From Onchocerca volvulus (Eukaryota > Nematoda > Chromadorea > Rhabditida > Onchocercidae), in assembly GCA_000499405.2 (NCBI GenBank), contig HG738138.1:20127753-20191752 (forward strand): a stretch of DNA of 64,000 bases. Reading direction: 5' to 3'. Shown piece by piece: positions 1-14,800 of this stretch (within the stretch, counting starts at the first letter, position 1; each line of letters begins with the position of its first letter). The notes below the pieces were generated by a model. That model did not search any database, was not told the origin of the DNA, and saw only the letters and a program-made list of their open reading frames with translations. The position numbers were made by a program, and so were the translations under genes.

Positions 1-225
1 GAACATGCCCGTTCTATTTCATTTTTCCAATTTGGAGCTACTGCAGTTCTCGTATCCCCTTGGATATGGAATTAGTAGTTTCTGAAGTACATATAAATAT
101 TAGACCAATAATTTTTTTTATTTCAAATGTGCATTATCATCTCCATACTTTTCTCATTTTACTATTTTTTGAAAATTACTGTTTCAGATTTTCGGAATTT
201 GAAAGTTGGCGACCAGTTGCTCATT

Positions 226-1525
226 ATGGCTTTTACATTTGCTGCATTTTGTTATCTTTTTTCCCTATTCGCGGTGGCATTTTGCATTTTTTTTGCCATA
301 TTCACAGTAAGTTTAATTATAATATTTTCGAGACTGATAGAATTTACACATAATTTTAGTACATAATCTTGTAAATATCACTAATCATAAATGGTACAAA
401 AAAAAAATTATAAATATCTATGCCTGTTTCGTCTCTCTTACTTTTCTGAATCATCATGTGTTATAATTATTACAGGAATATTTTAACAGGAGTACATCAA
501 AACTGTTTTTTGAATTTCGTAGAAGTTTTTAACACAAACGAAAACTTGTAAAAACAAATTTGATAAAGCATGTTTCCCGCATTTCCTACATTTTATCCCT
601 TTTCATTCTTGGCTTCAATAGAAGAATCAAATTTTAACAACTGCCTCAACATTATTTGTGACCATCTAGAAACAAATATGTAATAGAGTATCAAGATATC
701 AAGATGAATGCAATGCAACAAAGGGAATAAGAGTGTTTTTTCGAGTTAAGGGCATTGCATTTTGTTCTTATTTCAGGTTATCTGTATTGATGAGTTAAAG
801 ACAGACTACAAAAATCCAATAGAACAGTGCAATAGTTTGAATCAGGTCTGCTTTATTTTTTTGTGTTTAAAGAGTTATTAGTAGCACTAATGCTATTGGA
901 AAGCTGAATTAAGTTGAACGGTACTGTTGATGAGTTCTTGGGATTGTTTAGCTAAATCCATTAAGGATTATCATTCAAATTGTTAATGTCAACTTTAAAA
1001 AAATTTTCTGTGCTATTCATATGCAATGTATTATTTCTATTCTGTTTTTTTGAAGTGTATCTACTTCAGTCCTTAATGAATTTTTTTTAGTTGGTTTTAC
1101 CAGAGTATTTGCTTCACTTTATCCTTACATTTCTTTTCGTCTTATCGTTTCAACTTGGCGGACTTTGTTGGAACATACCCCTTATTGCATATCATATTCA
1201 TAGGTATTTAATTCTTCTATTCTACTATTAGTTTTCTGTTTTTTTATGCTGACTTGTATGCATGAATTATAAAGAGAAAAAAAAATCATGTTTTTTCAGA
1301 TTAATCTTAATTCTATCAATATAGACTTTTCAAACATATTTTTTTCTTAGATATATTCAACGTCCCATCATGACTGGACCAGGAATATATGATCCGACCA
1401 CGATTCTAAACAAGGATGAACTTCAAAAAGCACTTAGAGAAGGCTGGATAAAGCTTGGATTCTATCTCATATCTTTTTTTTATTATTTGTACTCTATGAT
1501 ATATACTATGGTTACTTCCTCTTGA
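226..1525 (+). CDS. cni-1: Cornichon family ER cargo receptor (4 exons, complete)
   Basis: Cornichon proteins are small multi-pass membrane proteins that load cargo into COPII vesicles leaving the ER; in animals they also regulate AMPA-type receptor traffic. Exons read 226-306, 777-845, 1091-1203 and 1351-1525 and join in phase to about 145 residues, matching the usual length near 144. Seen directly: N-terminus MAFTFAAFCYLFSL (first membrane segment), the family signature DELKTDYKNPIEQCNSLN, then LVLPEYLLHF, a second hydrophobic stretch ending IPLIAYHI, the motif RPIMTGPGIYDPTTI, and a C-terminal hydrophobic segment with FFYYLYSMIYTMV before TGA. All introns have GT-AG ends. The ATG at 226 is chosen because it aligns with the conserved family start; the open frame before it does not resemble the family. 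The symbol follows the C. elegans orthologue. Confidence 0.95.
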
Positions 1526-3522
1526 AGAGCATCTGCTATGAAAAGATGGAGTTTATTCTTGATATAAATAACAAGTGAAAGTATAGTTATATATCTTGTT
1601 TTCAGCAACTATGGATTGTAAGTTTTTAAAACTATGGAATATTTTTGAATGTTAAATTTTACACTTGTATGCTTGTATGAAATTGAAATGTGATGGATTA
1701 AATATGAAACATGCATTTAAAAAAAAAAAAAAAAAAACCCGGCTGTTGCGACGAGATTTCTGAAAATTGTGCTTCTCGTTACCCCATTGTATTGATTTTT
1801 CTAGTTCACGAAATTTATTAGGACGCAAATGACAAATGTATCGCATTTTTTGCATATTTAACTAGTTATAAAAGCTTGTTATGCGATCTCTTTACTTATT
1901 TCGATTACAGTTTTCATTGTTTGTTTGTCAAGTTTAAATAAACAAATTGTTAAATGTTCAGTTCTCCAAACATCGAAAATTAATTATGTATCTTTGGGTT
2001 ATGAAGATTCAAGATGAAATTGACTTTACTGTAATATCATGATATCGCATTCGCGGGATTGAGCTAAGTGGTTTGCATGGTGAAGCTTCAGGATTACTTC
2101 GTCATAATTCTGAAATCACCTGTAATCTGCATGATTTTGGCTAGAAATTAATTCGAACTTCACTTTTAACATCCAGATTAGGGCAATAAGAAAAGAAGTT
2201 GAAAGACTTGATCGGAAGAAAAGTCGTTTCTAGCGATGCTTCTCAAATAGTGTGACGCAATTGTTACTAATTGCAAAGACAAGTATTAAAGAAAACTTAC
2301 TCACCAGTTTAGACTTCACACATAAACATAGCAGTTTCATTGGATAGTGACAGCGATGATACGACAATGACAATGTGACGATGGAATGTTCTCTCAAAGG
2401 GTACGACACTTGCAGTAACGTCGTCCATCAAGAATGGCGATGATGACGGAAACCTGTTAACAACAACGAAATTTCACTCCAGTGTACGATGCTTGCTTGC
2501 TCTTCTCTCGACGTGTTACATGCTGGTGCATCTACTTCTAATTGTTGCTTCTCTAATACTTATTGCATCATTTTATTTGCTCAAGTTTGTTTCCTGATGA
2601 TATAAGGACTTCAATTTAAAATTTTTAAATTTCATCGCTAATGATAAATGCAGCATTTTTGCCACAAATCTTGCATGTAGAGAATCTTTTCGATCACTCA
2701 ATTTTGAGATAACTGTTTGTTTTAATAATTTTGCCTTACTGTACTATAATTGAAAAAAAGATATGGAAGTTGTCGATTTCGGCCACAATGAAAAAGTGCG
2801 TTGTATGTACTAAAAACTTTACAGGCGCAACGTCATGCTTCCAATTTGAAACTTGCCATTTTTGGAAATGAAGGATAAAAGAATCAAAAATTACAAGAGT
2901 AACTTTTATAAGAATAATGATTATGTAATACTCGCTGTAGATTTGATAATTCTTGCTGACTCGCTGTAATAAAATTCATGAATTCTCAAACTGCTCCGAT
3001 TTACAACTGCAACAAAGAACTAATTGTTTTTCCGTTAGCTACACTACTCGAAAGGATGAGAACGTTAAGCGAAGATTTTAAGTCATCCTCCGATGGTATT
3101 TAGCAATCAGATGTGCCATTAGAATTCATATAATGTGCATCAATAGAAGTTAATTATTATGATTAATATTGCTAGCTGAAAGATGCCAACGTCCAAAATT
3201 ATCGGAAATGTAACATATAAGATTGCGCTGTTTCTAAGGAGGCGATGATAAGTGCTTACTACATTAATCGATCAAATTTTAGCGCATTTTCCCTTCGAAA
3301 GGAAAGAGAGTGACCCTCTTCCTTCTGCATATCATTTCAGCAGAATCAAGTATGAGATGTGATCAAAAGCATTGCTTAATTTGAGATTATTTCAGATCTT
3401 ACATTTTCTTGAACTGTGCACGCTGATACCACCTCACTCACCTGTACGACGTTGATAGAGTACAAAAAATAAATATTTATTGTGGGTAACGTTATGAATG
3501 GTACCTGCTTTTCACGTCATTC
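1526..3522. other. Intergenic region between cornichon and rol-3
   Basis: No convincing gene. It holds a poly(A) run near 1719-1737 and one exon-like piece on the + strand: an acceptor at about 2176 followed by 19 codons (IRAIRKEVERLDRKKSRF then TAG at 2231-2233), charged and coding-like but without recognisable partner exons. A weak minus-strand open frame (1652-1855) has no recognisable similarity. The stretch just before 3523 probably contains the rol-3 promoter. Confidence 0.4.
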
Positions 3523-6500
3523 ATGTTTTCTCATTTTCATCATTGCTTCATTCTTTATCTGCTCGTGATTATCTCTTCTTACCTGACGCTGATTAGCATC
3601 ACAACGGCAACTATATTCTCTGATTCACTAGATCAATGCCAAGCTCAGTGTGTTGATCGAAATTTGGTAAGAATTCTACATCTTCTTCTTATGAAAGGTT
3701 ACAAATAATAATGAAGCAAACAAATCACAAGATCTCACGTACGTGTTACGAGCATCATGTAACCAGCAATAGAATTTGCAGGTGGTAGCACTCGCTCGTG
3801 GAGCAGTTGATTGGGACACTTCAGTACTTGAGAACGGTCTAACTCAATCAATTAGTGCGGTAAGTTTCATTAAAATATACATACTCTTGTTATGTGAAGT
3901 GAAAAGTTATCTTTGTTCATATAGGCATTTCATTTCATCAGTTGAACCAAATCAAATTTTACGAAAAGAAAAAGAACTTGAAGCAAAGTTTCACTGCTGC
4001 CTTCAAGTAACGACAATAATGAATTGCTATAGTGTCATAGTGGTTGTCAAGATTTGGAATCAGCAAATTCAACTTGCTCAGAGCGTTGTGCTAAACTGAT
4101 GCCAACAGACAGCTGTATACAAGGATGCCGGGCTGTTACCGATATTTTCCTTCATTATTTACAAGGTCAGTGAGGTTAGTTTTCTTTTGATAGCAATATT
4201 CTTGCGCAGATTACATGCTTTTTAATCGAAAATCCCGAATTCTTGGATGAATTGGTTAAGAGGTTCCTTGGATTACTCGTCGAGCATTATTGTTCAGTGA
4301 CAAAGAAAATGATATGTTAAACCGAATAGTGTTATCAATTGAAGGTTTGCTGAATCACGCGCAAGTTACAATCGAAGGAGATTCATCGATGAGTATCAAT
4401 ACAGTTTGGAGTTTAAGTAAAAATTATAGTTCAGTTATCAGTGACATATCAGTGAATGACATACAATGGGCTGTTCAGAGTCGTCCGGCTGATGTTTCTG
4501 TCTCATGGGATACTACTATTTTTGAAAAGGTATTGAATTTCATGAAAATTATGTAGAGTGCATCTTTTTCAAGTTGATGCGTCGGTTTCGCTGTAGTTCA
4601 GCGTAATATCCAATAGGATCAATTAAGTGATCGTCCGTTCCTCATAGCAAACTTCATACAAGTTGAAGAAACACTTCGCATAAAAGTAGTCATCATGCTT
4701 ACTAAATGCACGGCGCATGTCATGCTCTAATTCTAGCAAGTCGTGTCTGTATCTGCATTTTAATCCTATGAATTAGTTCCTAAAATTAAGCTTCCTTTAT
4801 TTCTATTTCTGAATCTCCAAATCTCAAAAACATTTCATTTCAGATATTCAAGATCGAAACTCTGGAAACAATTATAACTATACCTTTGGTTTTCGCTAAA
4901 GAAATTGAGGTCATTTTTTTCAGTGTTACTAATTATTGATTTCGAGTTATTTGCCATGGTTAATTCACTTGGCTACCGGTAGGCACTGCAGCCATCAATA
5001 TGATAAAAATCAGTGTTTCATTTATTTAATGAATTATATTTTCCTTCTATAGCTTCGATTGTGTATATCTTGGCGGACTTATACCATCGTCTCTCCTATA
5101 CATCGTCTTCCTATCAACGATACTGATAACGCCAAACCTTCGCCTCCAACAGTTATTTCTCAGTTGCAAATATCAGCGAACAGTTTTGTAGTTTATTGGA
5201 AAAGTGCACTGAAACGTTTGTACAAAGTATGCTTTCGTTTTATATTTGGTATTAATACCAGAATGAACTCGGTATATTCTGAAATTTTTTGATATGATAA
5301 AGTTTAAAATAGCTGATATTGTATTTTACAGATCTCGCTGTACTCACTTGATGAAAAGGAAATCTCAACAGCGTTGGTGAAAAGTACATATTATTTGTTC
5401 CAAGAAGTTCCTACCGATAATTGTTGCCGTGTTGAAATTGGCTATGCAAACAGTGAAACTGCTTCAACTACTGTTTCCCTACGAATTGATCTTATTCATT
5501 CAGGTGACCAAAAGTATCAGTAATATTAAATCCAAGAATCAAGCGAAAATTGGTTGGAATTAACAAAAAACATGAAAGTTAATTACATTTCATTTTATAG
5601 CCGACTTATTGCAGAAGAAAAGTCAGAATCAGCAGCTCAACTAATTTTTACGAATGGCACATCGGTGATGAAACTTTACGATATTGATGATTACGCTGTA
5701 CTTAGTGATCCAAAATTAATTCCGTTCGAGTTAAAACCTGGTAGATCCATTACTGGTAATTAATTTGCATCAAATTAATTACAAGTTCCATATGGAATAT
5801 TTTGTTAAAAATCATATTGATAATTTACATATGACAGGTGATTATCGTTACTTTTTGATAAAATAGTACTATGTATGCAATGCTTCACAATGCTATGCTT
5901 GACTGCAATCATATCATCACTAAAATATTATCTCAGGGATTTGATTTAATAATTCGAGTTAGATCCTGAAATCCTTTTTTAACTTTGTTTGTAGCACGTG
6001 CAGCAATTTGACAAAAATTACAATGAAAAAAAAAAGTCAATATATTCAAATGTATTTTGTAGCATTATGCTCTGTATCAGCTAAACGATTACTGATTGCG
6101 TTGGATGACGGCAGTATCTACTGGTTAACAATTGATGATGATCAGGTGCGAAGCGGAATGCTACGTTCTCCGGACGGTACAGCAATTGTTCACATGGATG
6201 TTGACCGGATGCAAGGCGCTATATATGCCGTTCTTTTCAAAAGAGGAATCTTGAGGTTGTTTATTCTTTGCTCATCTGTTTTATAGTAGAACAACAATTC
6301 TATAGACATGAATGGTTAAAAAAAAAAAAAAAGAATCTTAGATTTCATTTAGATCCAATTTTATTCAAGAAAAGATTCCGAAGGTCTATTATTGTTATCT
6401 GAAAACAGATTTTTTGAATTTCAAAGTTGAATTAGGAAGAATGTTTTTAATTCTTTATTTTAAAATTTGTTGTAATCAGATGTGGTTTGGATAACTGTCA

Positions 6501-8749
6501 AAACTCGACAATTTTAACAACAAATACAATTAATTATATTGAATATATTTCGGTTGATTCATGGAATGGGTAAAAAGCTTTTTCATTAATTACATGGAAA
6601 TTGAACTAGAATGAGAAAAAACTTTTTTATTAATCTATGGAAAAGTATTGTAAATTGCCTAGATTGGACAAATATGGTTTTAATAATTAAAATTGTTTTA
6701 CCCGAAAAATTAAAAAAGAATTTTATCATAGGCATGTATATTGCATACTGAATGGTGGCGAAGTATTCTCGATACCACTGTTTCCTCTTGATGCTCCCCA
6801 TATTCTTCCATTTTCGGCAACAGAAAAATTTCCTATTCTTGCATTTGCAATTGAAGCGGAGCCTGAGAAATCAAGACTGGTTTCCCTCACACAAACTGGC
6901 TCCATTCTGGCAATAAATATCGTAAATCAATCAGTTACGGATCTTCGCCTGAATATTGAAGTGAGTGATTCATACAACAGCATCAAGAAGGCTCATCTTC
7001 TCGGGGAACGGTTGTTCTGGACATCAACTAGTTGTGGTGACACACATTCCTGGGACAGCTGTTTATATAGCGAAGAATACGATGTCGAGAAAAAGGTTAA
7101 CATATGTTCTTTAAATATGACACTTGTTAATGAGTTATTGGATTTACAAATATTGCTTTCGTTGTTTTCACATTTCAAATCTCTTCTATTCTCTGAAATC
7201 AGAATTTTTCACATTTAGAAAGTACATTTGAATCGTTATTTGTACGCCGGTCGAGTTGTTGATTTTGTATTCTTACGTGACAGCCCGATGCCAATAACAA
7301 TACCTTCGCCGAGCAAGATAGGCCTTATAACAACTGATAATATTGCACGAATCACATGGGAATCTCCAATATTACTGCCATTTCAAGGTGATTTTTTCAA
7401 ATCTGACAATCTGTCTTTTTCAGAACCAAATAATCCTTCTTGTTTGGTGGAAAGCATCAAAATTCGCTGTTACAATGAAGGGTCTATTTATTGTTGGGAA
7501 TTTGAACATCAGTTTAACTTTTATTCCACTGAAATATTGCCGAAAATTCACAAATAAAATATGATTTTCAAAGTGTATTCGAATAAAATTTGAGAAAGGA
7601 ATGAAATTTAAGCGCAAGGTGCATGGCGTCACTTGGTCTACGAATGTCGCATAACTAATGACGAAGAAAAAGACAATACAGAGGCAAAATTAACACGGCT
7701 GTATGAGACTAGTCTGGTGATACCGATATCTCCCGGACTACAGTATCATGCATCTGTTCGAGCTTGCATCAATACCATATGCTCCTCTTATGTTAATGCT
7801 ATCAATACCGCATTTGCCCCACTCACTGGTACCATATTTTATTTCATATAACTTTCATTAAGCATTTCAACAAAGGCGATTAATTTTTGAATGTGTTGAT
7901 TAATTATTCGATTTTTTAAACTGTTGAAAATATTCTTCCTTATCACGAGGATTGCAAATTTTTCGAACTTTTTTATGGTAAAATTTTGTTTGTCCTGCTT
8001 TTCAGAACCTTTGTTTGTTGCGTTCCGTCAAACAAGCAACAATAGTATCAGTTATTATGGAATGCTCGGCGATCCATTTGAAAACTACACACTGCGTAAA
8101 TTTCTTTTTCAACAACAAATAAAACAAACAGTACAGAAGGATCAATCATACATTATCTGAATAAAGAAGTAGTACCAGAAATGCGAATAAATAATTAAAA
8201 TACATTTTCGCTTTTGAGAAAAACTAAATTGAAACTGACTGGAATAAGATCTGAAGAACTTTTTGCTTTCATTTCAGCTGCTCCAATAGCAGCAAATGGA
8301 ATAACGGTATTTACTTACGATACATTAATGAAGTCGTTGTATATTGCTGAAACGGACAAGGTTATCGAATTTACTTTGATTAACTTTTCTTAACTGATGC
8401 TTAGTTTCTTTTGAATTTATTTTGAAAATTAAACTAAATGGAATAATTTGAATTGCAGAGCACAATAATTCGAATACGCAGTGATGGTTCCAAACAACAT
8501 TTTTTGGATTCAGTAACTGTGAAATTCATGACAGTGATATCCCGTAACGCATTGATTGTCTTAGCATCTGATTATTTAATAATAACATACCGCTTAACTT
8601 CTACATTCGATCAAGAGTGAGTTTTTAATCATTTCGGAACATATTGAGGATCCTTTCACTTAGAATAAATTGCGTAATGTTTCCTTGAAATTCTAACTGA
8701 CGTTTACCTATCTCATATTATACAAGATCGAAAAGACCTATACTGTTTA

Positions 8750-8783
<34 letters not shown>

Positions 8784-8786
8784 AAA

Positions 8787-8833
<47 letters not shown>

Positions 8834-11800
8834 AGGAATTAAATGTTGATTACTGACTTACTTACCTTAAAGATAATAAATTTCAACATATTTTTTTTTA
8901 GTATGATGAAGCTATTTTCATTCTAATGAAAGCATTTTTAGGATCTATTCTTGCGGATCTTTTAGCAGATGTGGTGAAGTGGGTGGTTTGGCTGGTGATG
9001 ATGAAACAGGCGAGATTTTCTATTTGATACGTTTTTCAAACGGGACAACAAGTTTGTATGCTCTTAACCAAGATATTCGCACATCGTATTTCATCGCTTC
9101 CTCGCAAGATTTCCCCATGTTAGATATTCGTATTTAATTTAACCGTTAAGTGGGATATTTAATGCAACATAAATTCAGTGAATCATAATTCTGAAAATTT
9201 CTGCGAAAAAAGAATGTGAAGCAAAGATATATTTTATTGAATTATTCGAACTTTGCTTTCTTAAAATGATTATATCGTATTTCGCAGAATTTTTTTTTTT
9301 TATTTTGGCTGGCTAATGTCACCAGGTTCGAATTTTCATGTTTGATATGCAACCGTTTACATCGGGAATATATATGCCATGTCAAAATAGCAGGATGATT
9401 CTGGTGATTTGAAGAACTTTATTCCTTCAAACGATTTTTCAATTAAATTAGATTGTGTTGGAGAAATAGAATGAACAAGAGCTCTTGTAGGTTGCGACAG
9501 TTAATTGTTGCTAAAGAGAAGCTGGTATTTATTACTGAAACGGGTGAAATAGGTGTCTGTAACAAGAAGCTCGGTTCATTGAACATCAATATGGCTCTCA
9601 AGAATATAGCACTTGCACCGATACTTAATTTAGAACCTGTAAAACTAATCAACTTTACAAGAGCTTTAACAACGGATGATACTAGGAACACGCTTATGTG
9701 GGGCATTGAACCGATGTTCAAAAAGGGAAAAATCATTTTTAAAGTTTGTTTTCTCTTTTAATTTTGTGAACTTGCAAAGATATAAACGGCAAATAATTCT
9801 ATGAGTTTTTTATTTTTGCGAATTCTAATTCTGCGAAAAAATTTTGCAGATTTCTAAAATATGTGTAAGAAATTATAGATTAGTATCGCTTGAGAATCAC
9901 TGCTTGATAAGTTACACGCACTATATCATCCCTGGCTTTGTAGAATGTTGTTTAGAAATACATCATTTTTAAAGTGATACAAACAACTTTCCCATCTTCC
10001 TTTTGCGTTTCATTCAGTAAATTGCTATGGAAAATTCGAAGTTTTAGATTACATTGTACAAAGAACATTGGGGTAAAGAACGTTTTGTGGATTATTCGTT
10101 GTCACATAACTATACGATAAGTGATTCGCTCCTTGATCAGTGGTCTTCAAAACAAAAATATGATGCTGAAGTTGAGGCATTGACTGCTTGGGATTTGATA
10201 TCAATAAATCAAACAGGCTTTATAGCACCAACCAAACCAACAACTCCTCCAACAAATCTCACCATCTATGCTACACAACAAGTTATTTTTTCGCATAATA
10301 AATCTAGTAATTTTACACTTCATTGATTTTTAATTTGTATATATTCTGTGAAATATGTAATTCAAAATTCCCGTCCATTTTTTCCATCTCGTCAATTTTC
10401 TATATCTTAGCTTTCCTCTTTATTTATATTTCTAATTACTTAGAAAAATTAACTTTCTCAGTCTTTTTATAATTATTCAATGGTCTGAAAAAATAAATCT
10501 CACTTCAGTAAAAAAATAAAATTTCCGTTCAATTTATCGATATGTTATAGAAAACCGTAGATGGTGCTCGGGCATTAATGGATTTATTCTGGGATGAACC
10601 AATGGAATGGAACGGAGAAGCGTTGGGTTATTTGATTAATTGTACAGTAGATGGTATCAATGAAGTGATCGCAGAAGTACCTGCTACAACACGTTTCTAC
10701 TCTTTTAGTGTCAAATCGGGTAGTATTAGTTGTGCTGTGGCTGCTCATAATGAACCAAAACTTGAAACATTTTCCGAAGCTGTTACTATTGATAGCAGTG
10801 GTCAGTATATTTCTGACATATTTCTAAAAAAAAGTGAAAATTTTATTTCATTCATAATTATTGGCTTCTATTTATGAAATGTGCATATTGTAATTTAGAA
10901 CGTTGAAATCCTTTCCATGGTTTTCTTAGTTTGTTGGATTATACATCTAATTAATTTTATTTTAAATCACTCTAAACAGATATATATTTCTAGAATTGCG
11001 ACCGTTGGTTCGTTTGTTTGCAATCGATTCCAACAACAATGTATTCTCTATATCAAATTGGTCCCCTTCTTCGTCTCAAGTATTAGCTCGTATGAAAAGA
11101 CAGACTCCACCATTACCAACAGTAAAGATTTTGAGCATATTACAACATAAGCAAGAAAACAGCTTTAAAGTTTGAATATGAAATTTTGTTTCCAGATCGT
11201 TGAACAATCAATAGCATATATTGGCAACGATTTGTATTCGATAAGAAAAGATTCAGACTCCGTACAATCTTTTTTATTACGCCTTGATCCCAATAATGTG
11301 GAAAATATCCTGCACAAGGTAGGTTATCATTTTGATCGAAAATTCAAGACAAAAAAATTTGTGTGAAATTTCAGGTTTCAATAGGCGGTGAAATTGGTAA
11401 AGTGGATGCATTGACGTCTGATTGGGTAGCTAATCGTTTGTTATTCGTTTCAACAGCATATATCATGCAATTACCTCTTGATGCCGTTCAAGTACTTCAA
11501 TTTACTCATACTATTTAGTATTTATTTAACAGTTTATAAAGTTTGCAAAATTAGTGCCTGTATGAGCAATCGTCCTTCGATTTCAAAAATGTATTATTCG
11601 TTATCATAATGTATTATTCGGATTGCTGTGCCAAAGAATCGTAAGCATGGTGCATTTAGTATTATCATATATCCTATATTTCAGAGTCTTTCCGTGATTA
11701 CACCACGTCGTATAATGAATCTTTCATCAGGTGCCGGTGACGCGAAGCAACTTCTTTTCGACCCATTCTCTAAGTTTATTTTGATTTTCGATTTTTTTTA

Positions 11801-14800
11801 GCCAAATTTTTTTTGCAGAAATCAGTTTTTAGTGATATTCTTAACTCCATAAATATTTCTTTTAACAAATTTCAGCACAGGTTTTCTACTCACGAAAAAT
11901 GGCTCACTTTTTACATTGGATTTCAGTAAGGGTATCGAAGAAAATATGGCTCTTAGGTTTGCTTTCCTTTTTCGATAAAGATGTAAGCTATATTTGTACT
12001 TTCATTGTGCAAAATAAAAAGCCAAGTGAAGCATTGAAATATGTTGATTAGAATTACTTATTAGACTAGAATGCCTGAAATCAGAAACAGTATCGTGGAT
12101 GATGACTGATTTCGCCTGGAATCTGGCTTCATTACCGGCGATATATGTGCTCACTTGGAATGGCATGGTGCGCGTCGATTTGACATCTTCAAAATGCGAA
12201 GAAATAAAATTTGAATGGGAAAAGTTTGGAGGTATGTCTTCTCTTTTTCCTCTTTAAAATTTTTAAGAGATGCAAACATATGTTGCAAATTGACTATGTT
12301 ACAAATTGATAATATTCACTTATTTGGAAAATTTTTAAAATTCAAAAAATTGGACTTTTCAGAAAAAGGACTCAAATCAATACTGTCCTTCGCAATCGCC
12401 GATAAATTGTACATTTTTGTCACTTCTTCGTTGCTGGTTGTCTATGAATTGGGCTCCTCTACGGCGACACCAATAGCTGTCAACGGGTCGCCTCTCAAAC
12501 AAATCCTCGTTGCCACACAATCTACTCAACCATTTCCCGGTGTCTCTTGGAAGCTCCAATTGTTTATTAGATAATACAATTAGATTAGGGCAGCACTAAT
12601 GTTCAAAGACTGGTAAATTCGGAGAGAAGATCGATGTGTTGTCATTTTTCAGTTCTAAATTTATTTTTTATCAAAGCAATGCTCTTTATTATAGAGATCA
12701 TATATGACTAATCGTTGACACTAGGAATCGTATTCAGAAGATCTGCATACGTAGGCTCGATACATATATGCGATCACGTGTCATCAAAAGTTGTAGTGTA
12801 CCGATGATCTGATATTATGAAGAATCTACGAATCGTTCGTTTTCAATCGAAAATTATCTAAAGTGAATCTATTTCAGAGCGGTCATGTTTCGTCTTACCG
12901 CCAGCATCTGAAATTAAGTTCACTGTGCAGAATGAAGAACGAAGTGGAGCATTAATTTCAGTCAGCGAACCTCAGTTGCCCAATGTTTGTCCTGTATGTT
13001 TTGGCTATTCAATTCTTCCTATAAGTTGTTTTTTCTTTACATTTCATTTTAATGCTCTTTTATTATTATGGCTTATCAGTCTCTTTTAAACATTAATTTA
13101 TTGCAGGGTATTTCATTGCCTCCGACGCAGTACGAGATTCATTTCCAGCGAAGAGGATCTGATAAAATTCGCAACATTCACAGTATTAGCAATGTCCTTC
13201 ATGTCGAGAATGGTATTTTAGATAAAGATGCTGAGTAAGGCGTTATAAATCAAAGTACAAGTTAGAAAAAACACTTCACTGATAAGTCGAAAAAAAGTTA
13301 AGAAAAATTTGATTTGATATTTGAGACCGAAATGAATCTAATGGGAAGTATGACAAAATGCGTTAAGTGAAATATTTCCGCTGTATTAAAGTGATAACTA
13401 CTGATTTTTATATGAATATTTACTTTTTTCTTGGATGGCATCATTATTTGTTATTGCCATTTTAGTTATGATATATCGGTTTCATGGTTTAATCGATATA
13501 TACCAGTATCAGAAGCTAGTGCAGTGCAAATGCTTCGCACAGGTTACGGTTTCCCATCATCGCCGCAAGATCCAGTCGCTTTCGCTTTGACTCCAGATGT
13601 TGTACTACTTTACTGGAAATTACCTGCGAAACCGAATGCACCGATTTCTGAAATTAAATATATGGTATGCTGATGCTTTCCTTATCCTTGTCTTTGTAAG
13701 CTTGAATATTACCACTGATGATTCTGTCATTCATGATCGAAGAGGTGATACTGCTTATAAATGTGACTTCATCTTTTTTATTCAGTCATTAAGGACCAGA
13801 TATAATAGTATTACTATTATTAGAAAATTTTTAAAAATCACTAATTAAATGGGTGATATTGAAATCAATTTCTCAAGTACTGTTCCAGATAAGTCAACTT
13901 ACTGCAACTCAACTTTCACCATCAGCAATTGGTGCGCAACAGTTTGACGGAGCGTATTATGCTACTGCGGCAACAGATGTTGTTTCCTGTCTGAGTGATC
14001 CTTGTTCTGCAAAGATTTCCAATCTTCGACCTTCTACCGATTATAAATTCTGGGTGATTTTTAGTAGAAAAAAGCATGCTTATGTACTTCCATTGATATA
14101 GATATATAATAGTTTTCTGCTTTTTTAAAGTATTATGTCTTTGTCCAGAATGAAATAATTGAATGATTTATTTTTCGAATTTTTAATTATTTAATTTTCT
14201 TGCTTTTGCTTTGTTGCTGTTTTCTGTTTAGTATTAGTTGTTATCGAGTTGAACCATTGCAAGATGGAAAAGAGAGATTCATACTTCTTCATGGTTTTCT
14301 TTTCTAATAAACTGTTGATCAAAGGTCAGTCGATGAATTCAGGTGCGTGCGATCCACGAAAGTCATTTAAACAAGCAGTTTGTGGATAATGCAGAAGGAA
14401 ATTCCATAGAAGCATCAGTTCGTACGAAAGATATAGCTGGAACACTGCGCCTTGACAACATCACTGGCAGTACTGTTGTGCTTCGATGGAATTCGCTGGA
14501 TCCTGAATCCCACCCAAAGCGTATATTCATCCAGTACCGGATCGTATGTTAATTTCGCTTTTTAGACTTTTGCTGGGAGGGATGCCAATTATAATTTCTA
14601 GACCATATAAAACTTTGCAGTTTTTTTATGATCAAAGGTATATCAATCAAGATGAAGTTCATTACAAGATCAAAAAACTAATCCGGAAGATTCTTGATTC
14701 ATCGTTGCTTCAATGCTTAAGGTCGCAATGAACGCTATTTGGAAATCACCATATAATGCATCTTTCGAAGGCTATGAAAAATCCGTGGCTGTAATTGTGC

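Noticed and set aside
9301..9340. GGTTCGAATTTTC, resembling a tRNA T-loop
   Set aside because: No acceptor stem, D-arm or anticodon arm can be formed around it.
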